Positions 1 through 5,547 of a stretch of 8,308 nt of DNA are shown here, piece by piece. Source of the stretch: JACZWZ01 sp036478235 (GTDB lineage Bacteria; Actinomycetota; Acidimicrobiia; Spongiisociales; UBA11373); the NCBI GenBank assembly GCA_036478235.1, contig JAZGDZ010000020.1, positions 1 through 8,308 on the forward strand. Direction: 5' to 3'. The translations under genes and the position numbers were made by a program. A model generated the notes under the pieces. It searched no databases. It worked only from the letters and a program-made list of their open reading frames with translations, and was not told the origin of the DNA. The first letter of the stretch is position 1; every line of letters starts with the position of its first letter.

Positions 1-99
1 GTCGGCATCCTCCACGGCTGCCTCACCCACGGTGTCCTCTATGACGAACACATCGCCTGGGCACACCGCCGAACCATCACCCAGGACAAAGCAGCTTGA
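1..99 (+). CDS. IS110-family transposase, C-terminal end only (5' part outside window)
   Basis: The window opens inside this gene; 32 codons remain before a TGA. The residues include GILHGCL, then LYDEHIAWAHR, which is the typical extreme C-terminus of IS110/IS116/IS902-type transposases (the C-terminal Transposase_20 side of these DEDD/serine recombinases). The family moves circular IS intermediates by bridge-RNA-guided recombination. The catalytic N-terminal RuvC-like domain and the C-terminal serine region lie outside the window, so activity cannot be judged. The stop codon is followed within a few bases by sequence resembling a different gene (DJ-1/PfpI remnant), so the element's right end must be very short. 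Identification rests on a short stretch but the wording is characteristic. Confidence 0.72.
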   Translation, partial: VGILHGCLTHGVLYDEHIAWAHRRTITQDKAA

Positions 100-105
100 C
101 AAGAT
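1..105 (+). mobile_element. Right end of an IS110-family insertion sequence
   Basis: The element covers the transposase tail plus at most a few bases after its stop. DJ-1/PfpI-like codons can be read from about position 106, which sets the outer limit of the element. IS110-group elements usually lack terminal inverted repeats and have a short end downstream of the transposase, which fits. The exact junction cannot be fixed because the left end and the uninterrupted target are not in the window. Confidence 0.5.
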
Positions 106-356
106 GCAACCCTGGGGTATCTAGACGGCCGCGCGCAACGACCCATTGGGGGTCCATCGAGCATCTGGCGACACTGGGAACCGCCATCGAGGTCAGGGCC
201 GAGGACCGGTTCGTCGACACCGGGGATGTGATCACCGCATCCGGCGTATCTGCCGGAATCGACATGGCGCTCCATCTGGTGAGCCGCCTCCACTCCCCCG
301 ACCGGGCCCGCGAGGTCAAGAAGGCCATTCAGTACGAACCAGCGCCTCCGGTCTGA
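106..356 (+). pseudogene. DJ-1/PfpI-family protein, 3' remnant with frameshift
   Basis: From codon 138 on, one frame reads TTHWGSIEHLATLG, then RFVDTGDVITASGVSAGIDM and ends IQYEPAPPV with a TGA at 354-356. This is the C-terminal part of DJ-1/PfpI (ThiJ, isonitrile-hydratase-like) proteins, where a THW motif and an ITAxGVSAGIDMAL segment are typical. Upstream, the neighbouring frame (the one the transposase uses) reads ATLGYLDGR over 106-132, matching the usual GLLDGR-RATTHW context of the family. The two frames join if one base is missing near 127-135. The nucleophile-cysteine half is absent. I infer that an IS110 insertion or IS-mediated rearrangement removed the 5' half and that the rest is decaying. 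A TTG at 96 would open the longer frame, but no ribosome binding site supports it. Confidence 0.65.
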
Positions 357-685
357 TTCGGTCTTTTGGCCCTAACGGACCCGCTCCACACGGACCACCG
401 TTGTGCCTGTACACCGCTGGTGAGAGGAGTCGGGCTACAAAGACGCAGCTGGGTGACGACAACGCAACGGCAGGGCACCGATCGTCGAGGCAGCCGAATC
501 TCGACTCAGGGAGTCCCCTCGCCGCAGCTGGGAACTCGTGGAATCCCCGCGAAGAGGCCCGGAGCGAGGGTTGCTTGGACGAATCGAAACCGCGCTCGAC
601 CGTCACCGATCTGCGCCTGCGCCGCATGACGACGCATTCCGGCTCCTCCACCGGCGGGCTCCTCCTCCGGTCGTGAGACACGGAA
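357..685. other. Gene-poor stretch between the DJ-1 remnant and the VOC gene
   Basis: Several overlapping frames are open here on both strands, as expected in GC-rich DNA, but none has a credible start with a ribosome binding site, a recognisable motif, or natural-looking composition (they are Arg/Ser/Pro-rich and run across neighbouring genes). No tRNA or repeat array was seen. It probably holds decayed sequence flanking the insertion scar plus the downstream region of the minus-strand transcript. Confidence 0.45.
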
Positions 686-717
686 CGGGACGCCCACCTG
701 GACGGTGGGCGTTCCCG
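686..717 (-). terminator. Stem-loop downstream of the VOC gene
   Basis: Arms at 686-698 and 704-717 pair over 13 base pairs with one bulged A, enclosing a 5-nt loop (699-703). It lies 15 nt beyond the stop of the minus-strand VOC gene, the expected place for a transcription terminator of the minus-strand unit. Neither side has a strong T-tract, so it is an actinobacterial-style hairpin terminator at best. Confidence 0.55.
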
Positions 718-731
718 CGTGGAGGGCGGTT

Positions 732-1118
732 CTACTCGGGCACTGCCTCCGGCGAGACCACCCAGGCCGGGTTGCCCTCGATGTCGGCGAAGGAGCCGTA
801 CCAGTAACCGCCGTCTTCGGCGAAGTTCGGGCCGAAGACGATCGTCCCCCCATGTTCGACCACTCGTGCCAGAAGCCGCTCAACGTCATCGCTGACGAAC
901 TGCGGGAGAACCGAGTTGCGCCGCGGCGACGGGGGGTCGACATCGGCGGTCGCCAAGGTGCCGATGCCGAGCATGATGCCCCCCTCGCCGGCGAGATCGG
1001 CGTAGGGGAGATCGGGCCACTCCTTGTGTATCTCGAGGCCGAGGGCGGCCACCCACCAGTCGCGCACGGCAACGAAGTCCTCGGCGAGGATCACGGCGTT
1101 CAGCAGCTTGACGGCCAT
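732..1118 (-). CDS. VOC-superfamily (glyoxalase/bleomycin-resistance-like) protein
   Basis: The product has 128 residues, the usual size of a single-domain vicinal oxygen chelate protein. It shows the family pattern of a first beta strand (KLLNAVILAED), a helix ending in the WWVAALGLEI turn, and a second module with VERLLARVVEHGGTIVFGP followed by GSFADIEGNPAWVV. The last segment corresponds to the DPEGN-x-x-E strand of the family. The first-strand His and the final-strand Glu that bind metal in catalytic VOC enzymes appear replaced (Asn7 region and Trp119 region), so it may be a ligand-binding or sequestration protein rather than a metalloenzyme. It starts at ATG; a weak GGATAGAG lies upstream. 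It follows the MBOAT gene in the same direction after 61 nt and may be co-transcribed, but its function has no evident link. The substrate is unknown. Confidence 0.85.
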   Translation of the reverse strand: MAVKLLNAVILAEDFVAVRDWWVAALGLEIHKEWPDLPYADLAGEGGIMLGIGTLATADVDPPSPRRNSVLPQFVSDDVERLLARVVEHGGTIVFGPNFAEDGGYWYGSFADIEGNPAWVVSPEAVPE

Positions 1119-1179
1119 GGTCGGACTCTATCCGTACGGGCCCCGGCGTATCCCGCTGCCCGCTGCGGGTGCCGAGGGC

Positions 1180-2607
1180 TTAGAACTGGAAGTAGATGAA
1201 CGGAACCAATGTTCCGCCGCTGAAGACGAGGATGCTGGCGATCATCACCGCAGCGGCGGCTCCAAGAGGCAAAGGGCTCCACGATGTCAGCGGCCGATAT
1301 CGCGTCCGATTGCGATCGATCCAATCGAGCACAAACGCCGCGACCACGAACGCGAAGACGCCCACCGCCTGCGAGGCGAGCGAGCCGCCGTCTCCTGCAG
1401 CCAGACTCCCCAACCGGGCGAATCCGGCCAGGTAGTCCCAGGCACCGGAGAAACTCTCCGCCCGAAAGAAGATCCAGGCAAATCCGACGAGATGGAAGGT
1501 GAGGACGATCTTCCACAAGTCGCCGACCCGGGGCGAAAGGGGTTGGCCCCGGGCTTCGTAGGCACCGCGGGCCCGATGAATCGCCAGGTAGATGCCATGC
1601 AGGGCGCCCCAGGCCACGAACGTCCACGATGCCCCATGCCAGAGACCACCGATCAGCATCGTGAGAAACATGTTGATGTATATGCGGCGCCTGCCCCGCC
1701 TGTTCCCCCCAAGCGGAACGTACAAGTAGTCCCACAGCCAGGTGGACAGCGAAATGTGCCAGGTCCGCCAGAACTGTGAGATGTTCGCCGAGAGGTACGG
1801 CTGCTCGAAGTTGCGAATCAACTCGATCCCGAACAGACGCGCCACGCCGCGGGCGATGGACGAGTAGCCGGAGAAGTCGCCATAGATCTGGATCGCAAAC
1901 GCGTAGACCCCGACCATCAGCGACAGGGATCCATGCTGCCCCGGGCTTTCGAAGCGCGTCTGCACCGCCGCGGCCAGGCCGTCGGCGAGTACGACCTTCT
2001 TGAAGAGCCCGGTGAGGATGAGCCAGCCCCCGCTCCACAGGCGCTCCAGGTCCGGAAGCCGCCGATCGGCCTGGATCTGAGGGAGGAGGTGCTGAGCGCG
2101 CTCGATCGGCCCCGCCACCAACTGAGGAAAGAAGGCGACGTAGACGCCGAAGGTGATCAGGTTGCGTTCCGGTTCTATGCGACGTCGGTAGACATCGAAC
2201 GTGTAGGAGATCGTCTGGAACGTGTAGAAGCTGATACCGACCGGAAGTACCACACTCAACGTCGGGGCGTGAGCGGAGAAACCGACCGACTCGAGCAGCG
2301 CCACGGCCGAGTCGACGAAGAAGTTGAAGTACTTGAAGGCGGCAAGGATCCCGAGGTTCACGCCGAACGAGGCGAACAGCCACCGCTTGCGAGCCCTCTC
2401 CCCTGCGCTGAGATCCACCCGTTGCGCGATGAAGAAGTCGGCGACCGTGGACACGATGATGAGCGACAGGAACCGGTAGTCCCACCACCCGTAGAAGACG
2501 TATGAGGCAACGAGCAGCAGCACGTTCTGTCGTGCCCGCCGCAGCCTCCAGTACAGGCCGAGGACGATGGCGAGGAAGACGAAGAACTCGAGAGAGTTAA
2601 AAAGCAC
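1180..2607 (-). CDS. MBOAT-family membrane O-acyltransferase (AlgI-like)
   Basis: This is a 475-residue polytopic protein, the usual length for AlgI/PatA/DltB-type MBOAT proteins. These transfer acyl groups, most often acetyl, across the membrane to extracellular polysaccharides or wall polymers. The N-terminus MLFNSLEFFVFLAIVLGLYW is the family's hallmark opening. FYTFQTISYTFDVYR lies near residues 128-141, FPQLVAGPIER at 160-170, and FWRTWHISLSTWLWDYLYVPLGG at 279-301. The invariant histidine is His324 in LIGGLWHGASW, and His284 is in the conserved WHIS motif. Hydrophobic segments run to the C-terminus. The GTG start lies 3 nt after the stop of the SGNH-like gene, and there is no strong separate ribosome binding site, so translational coupling is likely. 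The pairing with an SGNH protein supports O-acylation of a surface glycan. The acceptor and acyl group cannot be told from sequence; absence of dltA/dltC genes here argues mildly against D-alanylation. Confidence 0.93.
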   Translation of the reverse strand: MLFNSLEFFVFLAIVLGLYWRLRRARQNVLLLVASYVFYGWWDYRFLSLIIVSTVADFFIAQRVDLSAGERARKRWLFASFGVNLGILAAFKYFNFFVDSAVALLESVGFSAHAPTLSVVLPVGISFYTFQTISYTFDVYRRRIEPERNLITFGVYVAFFPQLVAGPIERAQHLLPQIQADRRLPDLERLWSGGWLILTGLFKKVVLADGLAAAVQTRFESPGQHGSLSLMVGVYAFAIQIYGDFSGYSSIARGVARLFGIELIRNFEQPYLSANISQFWRTWHISLSTWLWDYLYVPLGGNRRGRRRIYINMFLTMLIGGLWHGASWTFVAWGALHGIYLAIHRARGAYEARGQPLSPRVGDLWKIVLTFHLVGFAWIFFRAESFSGAWDYLAGFARLGSLAAGDGGSLASQAVGVFAFVVAAFVLDWIDRNRTRYRPLTSWSPLPLGAAAAVMIASILVFSGGTLVPFIYFQF

Positions 2608-2610
2608 TTG

Positions 2611-3585
2611 TCACCAGCCCAGACCCGAGAGGTCTGCGAGGAGCATCTCCGTCAGCATCGTCGCTCCGCTGGGACCGACGTGGTTGTAGTCGAGGAACTC
2701 CTCCTCGGGGATGGCCCGGCTGTAGTCGAACATCGGTACGCCGAGCCTCTCGCCCTCAGATCTGATCCAGTCGAGAAACGACTCGAAGCCCTCCGCACCG
2801 TTCGGGTGCGCTGCGACGTACTCGGCGGAAACCGGCAACAGGACGATCACCACTTCCACACCACTGTCCCCGAGTGTCTCGACCGTGTAGGCGAAGTCCT
2901 CGGCGTGCCTCTCGCCGATGTGGAAGTCTGCGAGCAGGCTGCTCTTGAGATCGAGCAGACCTTGTTGCGTCTGTCTCAGCTCGGGCCAGTCCACCGGCTG
3001 CATCAGGTCCTCGAGGGCGATCTCGGGGGGTCGTTCCGGGACGGGGTCGAACAGATGGAGCACGAAGGCGGGACCGCGTATCAGATCGCGATAGCGGGCC
3101 ACCATCGACACCGACCACAGCCCACGATCGAGCGACCCGAACAGCCCAAGCGCGCCTGCCCTCGCCTCCTCATACTCGACTATCGCCGGCGTGGGCCTGC
3201 CCCCGTTGAAGTCGAGGCTCGTCAGCCCCCAGACCACGCGCTCGGGGATGAGCCGTGGGAGAACCTCCTCGAGGAGCCAGCGCCGGGTGACGGTGGTGTA
3301 CCCCTTGGGAAGCCCGGCGTTGTTGGCCCGCATGATCGAACTGAGGCCATCCTCGAGTACCGGCGGGCGAATCCCCCACCGGACCATCGAGGACCCGGCA
3401 AGGACCAGATCGCTCGTCAGCCCCGCCTCCTGGAGGCGGTCCATCTCGCCGATGACCTGTTGGGCATCCGGTGCGTACCAAAACTGGGGCTCGCCGATTC
3501 TCTCGCCGAACAGGTGGAGCGTCACCTCCATCGCGACAAGAGCGGCGAGCGCGACGAGCAGCGTGCGACGCATCAGGGATCCCAT
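2611..3585 (-). CDS. SGNH-hydrolase-like membrane-anchored protein, acylation partner of the MBOAT
   Basis: The protein has 324 residues. A basic-plus-hydrophobic N-terminus (MRRTLLVALAALVAMEV, residues 5-21) is a signal anchor that would place the rest outside the membrane. The SGNH pattern is visible: block I LVLAGSSMVRWGI (residues 61-72, nucleophile probably Ser66), an Asn/Gly block ANNAGLPKG (87-95), and the C-terminal Asp-x-x-His in DYNHVGPSGA (Asp299, His302). It lies directly upstream of the MBOAT gene, separated by 3 nt. MBOAT plus SGNH pairs (AlgI with AlgJ/AlgX, PatA with PatB, DltB with DltD) are known to O-acylate exported polymers, the SGNH member finishing the transfer outside the cell. 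I infer the same here. The start could be the ATG at 3585 or an in-frame ATG four codons on at 3573; neither has a clear ribosome binding site. It is divergent from the oxidoreductase gene. Confidence 0.82.
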   Translation of the reverse strand: MGSLMRRTLLVALAALVAMEVTLHLFGERIGEPQFWYAPDAQQVIGEMDRLQEAGLTSDLVLAGSSMVRWGIRPPVLEDGLSSIMRANNAGLPKGYTTVTRRWLLEEVLPRLIPERVVWGLTSLDFNGGRPTPAIVEYEEARAGALGLFGSLDRGLWSVSMVARYRDLIRGPAFVLHLFDPVPERPPEIALEDLMQPVDWPELRQTQQGLLDLKSSLLADFHIGERHAEDFAYTVETLGDSGVEVVIVLLPVSAEYVAAHPNGAEGFESFLDWIRSEGERLGVPMFDYSRAIPEEEFLDYNHVGPSGATMLTEMLLADLSGLGW

Positions 3586-3731
3586 GCCGGCAGGAGCCTA
3601 GGAGTGCAACATCGAAAGCCCTCCACTCCAAACGCGAGCAACGTCGCCGACGGCGCCGCTGCCAAGCGGACCTCGTCGGCGACCAAAACCCCCTGGCTGC
3701 GGGGCCATCTCTGCCTGGAAAGCACCTGACG

Positions 3732-3767
3732 TCGAGGAGCCTCGATTCAGGAGGCCAAGAGGCCTGA
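3732..3767. promoter_or_regulatory. Two adjacent small dyads in the divergent intergenic region
   Basis: TCGAG/CTCGA pair around a 4-nt loop (3732-3745), and immediately beside it AGGCC/GGCCT pair around AAGA (3752-3765), with an alternative TCAGG/CCTGA pairing (3747-3767). They lie 53-88 nt upstream of the oxidoreductase start and about 150 nt from the SGNH start. They could be operator-like sites, but short dyads are frequent in GC-rich DNA. Confidence 0.2.
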
Positions 3768-3819
3768 GAGATCGCCGGTGGGTAGCCTCCCTCGGGCAGG
3801 AGCACCGGGAAGGTGACGG

Positions 3820-4731
3820 ATGCGACCGCTAAAGATCGGGCTCGCCCTCGTCGTGATCGAAGACGTGTCGACCGGGTCGCCGATCGCCTGGTCGGAGATC
3901 CGCAGGCGAGCGCTCTGGGCCGAAGAGGTCGGGTTCGACACGATCTGGATCCCCGACGAGCTCCTCTGGGAACCCGACTCCTGGCCGGGCCCGCGCGGGT
4001 GGTGGGAGTGCGTTGCCATCACGGCGGCGGTCGCCGAGGCCACCTCGGAGGTCACCGTCGGCACCTGGGTGCTCTCCGCCCTTCACCGCAATCCGGCACT
4101 CACCGCCAAGGTCGTGTCCACCCTCGATGAGATCAGCGGCGGACGTCTGATCTTCGGGTTCGGCGCCGGCCACTCCGCCAAACAGGGGAAAGCCTTCGGA
4201 TACGCGTTGGAGAAGATCGTCGGCCGCTATGAGGAGGCGCTGCAGGTTGTCGTGCCGTTGCTGCGAGGTGAGACGGTCGAGTTCGAGGGCAAGTATCACC
4301 GGGCATCGCTCGCCAACCGCCCGAGCGGGCCGCGCCCGGGTGAGCTGCCGATCATGCTCGCCGGCCACGGACCGCGCAACATCGGCCTGGCGGCGAAGTA
4401 CGGCGACATGTGGAGCGCGTTTGCGACCACGAGCTCGCAGCCGGAGGCCTTTACCGGGATGCTGCAGATGCTCGACCGGGCCTGCGAGCAGGCGGGACGC
4501 GACCCGAAGAGCATCGGCCGTTCGATCGGGATCGATCTCGTACCGGGTGGCTTCACCGCACCAGAGGCCCTGGGTCTGACCGACCCAGTCACCGGCTCAC
4601 CCGAGCAGATTGCAGAGGCGGTGCGGGACTTCTCCGATCTGGGCGTCACCAACCTCGAGTTCATGGTATGGCCGAACGAGCCCGAGGCGCTGGAGGCAGC
4701 CGCCGAAGTGCTGGGCCAGTTCGGGGGATAG
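3820..4731 (+). CDS. LLM-class F420-dependent oxidoreductase (luciferase-like family)
   Basis: The 303-residue product has the single TIM-barrel layout of luciferase-like monooxygenase proteins that use F420 or FMN. Visible are the N-terminal strand KIGLALVV, WAEEVGFDTIWIPDELLW (33-50), EVTVGTWVLSALHRNPALTAK (77-97), the highly typical ISGGRLIFGFGAGH (105-118), LRGETVEFEGKYH (148-160), PIMLAGHGPRN (177-187) and AAKYGDMWS (191-199). In Actinobacteria most such proteins use coenzyme F420; the cofactor here is inferred from lineage and sequence style. The substrate is unknown. The ATG start has a good ribosome binding site (GGAAGG at 3808-3813, 6-nt spacer). It is transcribed alone, divergent from the SGNH/MBOAT unit and convergent with the lipoprotein gene, so no pathway is suggested by context. 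Confidence 0.92.
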   Translation: MRPLKIGLALVVIEDVSTGSPIAWSEIRRRALWAEEVGFDTIWIPDELLWEPDSWPGPRGWWECVAITAAVAEATSEVTVGTWVLSALHRNPALTAKVVSTLDEISGGRLIFGFGAGHSAKQGKAFGYALEKIVGRYEEALQVVVPLLRGETVEFEGKYHRASLANRPSGPRPGELPIMLAGHGPRNIGLAAKYGDMWSAFATTSSQPEAFTGMLQMLDRACEQAGRDPKSIGRSIGIDLVPGGFTAPEALGLTDPVTGSPEQIAEAVRDFSDLGVTNLEFMVWPNEPEALEAAAEVLGQFGG

Positions 4732-4740
4732 ACCGAGCCA

Positions 4741-4787
4741 CGATGCGAGGAACGCCCCCGCCGGGTGGCGGGGCCTGAGACGCATCG
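4741..4787. terminator. Nested hairpin between convergent genes, likely bidirectional terminator
   Basis: An inner GC stem (GCCCCCGCC at about 4754-4762 with GGCGGGGC at 4767-4774, loop GGGT, one bulge) sits inside a perfect 7-bp outer stem (CGATGCG 4741-4747 with CGCATCG 4781-4787). It begins 9 nt after the oxidoreductase stop and ends 11 nt before the lipoprotein stop, so it can end both transcripts. There is no T-run, as often in GC-rich genomes. Confidence 0.65.
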
Positions 4788-4798
4788 CACCGTGGTAC

Positions 4799-5356
4799 TT
4801 AGCCGCCCCCGATCCTCAACAGGTCCTCAGCGGTGAAGCAATCGAGAATGATCGTCAGCATCTGCTCCATGGTCTCCGGGTTGTTGTCCGGATCCAATGA
4901 GTCGTCTCCCGCCATGCCGGCGACAAAGGCCGCCCTCAGCAGGCCGGTCTGCTCCATCTCTTCGACCAAGCAGTCGATCGAGTCGCCGCCGACGCCGACC
5001 TCCTCGAACGCTGCGGTGAAGATGACAGAGATGTCGACGCAATCCAGGGCAAAGTCGGCGATCGACTCCATCTCGCCGGGCTCGAGCAGCCCGAAGTCTC
5101 CGCCGTCAATATCGGTCGCGGTGATGCCGATCTCGGCGAGCCGAGCAACTCCAAGCTCCCCTATCACCTGCTCGGTGAAACAGAGAGCCGAGGCCCGGTC
5201 TGCGAACGGGTTATCCGGATCCGGATCCGCCATCAGCAGGTCGGCGGCGGCGTCGGCAACGGCCTGCTCGGAATCACTCAACGCCGGACCGCTGCTTCCC
5301 CCGCATGCCGCCGCCACGATTGCGAGTCCCGTCACCGCTAGAAGTAGGCGTCTCAC
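4799..5356 (-). CDS. Acidic secreted lipoprotein with duplicated two-cysteine unit
   Basis: The product has 185 residues. The N-terminus MRRLLLAVTGLAIVAAACGG is a clear lipoprotein signal with the lipobox ending in Cys18, so the mature protein should be lipid-anchored on the outer face of the membrane. The mature part is very acidic (Asp/Glu-rich) with four cysteines at 59, 106, 129 and 173. They fall into two similar halves: ALCFTEQVIGELG...ALDCVDIS and IDCLVEEMEQTGLL...ILDCFTAEDLL. Equivalent cysteines are 67-70 residues apart, suggesting an internal duplication and paired disulfides. The style resembles unnamed secreted proteins of marine and soil actinobacteria, but I recognise no named family and give no function. 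The GTG start is supported by AGAGGAG six bases upstream. It is divergent from the OmpA-like gene and convergent with the oxidoreductase. Confidence 0.85.
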   Translation of the reverse strand: MRRLLLAVTGLAIVAAACGGSSGPALSDSEQAVADAAADLLMADPDPDNPFADRASALCFTEQVIGELGVARLAEIGITATDIDGGDFGLLEPGEMESIADFALDCVDISVIFTAAFEEVGVGGDSIDCLVEEMEQTGLLRAAFVAGMAGDDSLDPDNNPETMEQMLTIILDCFTAEDLLRIGGG

Positions 5357-5398
5357 CGCGGGCTCCTCTGATCGATTCGTGGCGACACTAACCGCGCC

Positions 5399-5425
5399 CG
5401 CTGAGCGCTAGCGGCGTCATCAGCG
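5399..5425. promoter_or_regulatory. Nested palindrome in the lipoprotein/OmpA-like divergent region
   Basis: CGCTGA (5399-5404) and TCAGCG (5420-5425) form an inverted repeat whose 15-nt interior contains the perfect 8-bp palindrome CGCTAGCG (5406-5413). It lies about 43-69 nt upstream of the lipoprotein start and 120-150 nt upstream of the OmpA-like start. An operator for one or both genes is possible; this is inference from position and symmetry only. Confidence 0.25.
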
Positions 5426-5547
5426 CGGGGCAGCCACAGTCTTCGGCCGTACCCGCGAGCACAACAGTGGTCGCATGAGGCAGCGATGAATACGATCCAG
5501 GCATCAACCGCAATCACGACTCCGCCGAAGACCGACAGCGGCTGGCC

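Noticed and set aside
571..680. Plus-strand peptide around RIETALDRHRSAPAPHDDAFRLLHR with a faint look of a methyltransferase (RlmI-like) linker
   Set aside because: It is short, continues into Arg/Gly/Pro-rich sequence over the VOC terminator, and has no start or further motif.
316..681. Minus-strand open frame covering the gene-poor region
   Set aside because: Arg/Ser/Pro-rich composition, overlaps the DJ-1 remnant antisense, no ribosome binding site and no recognisable motif.
1147..1174. Imperfect hairpin between the MBOAT and VOC genes
   Set aside because: The stem is interrupted (4 + 5 bp with unequal internal loop) and has no T-run, so it does not prove separate transcription.
1024..3729. 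Long plus-strand frames opposite the MBOAT and SGNH genes
   Set aside because: They are antisense to two genes with clear family motifs; long antisense frames are normal in GC-rich DNA.
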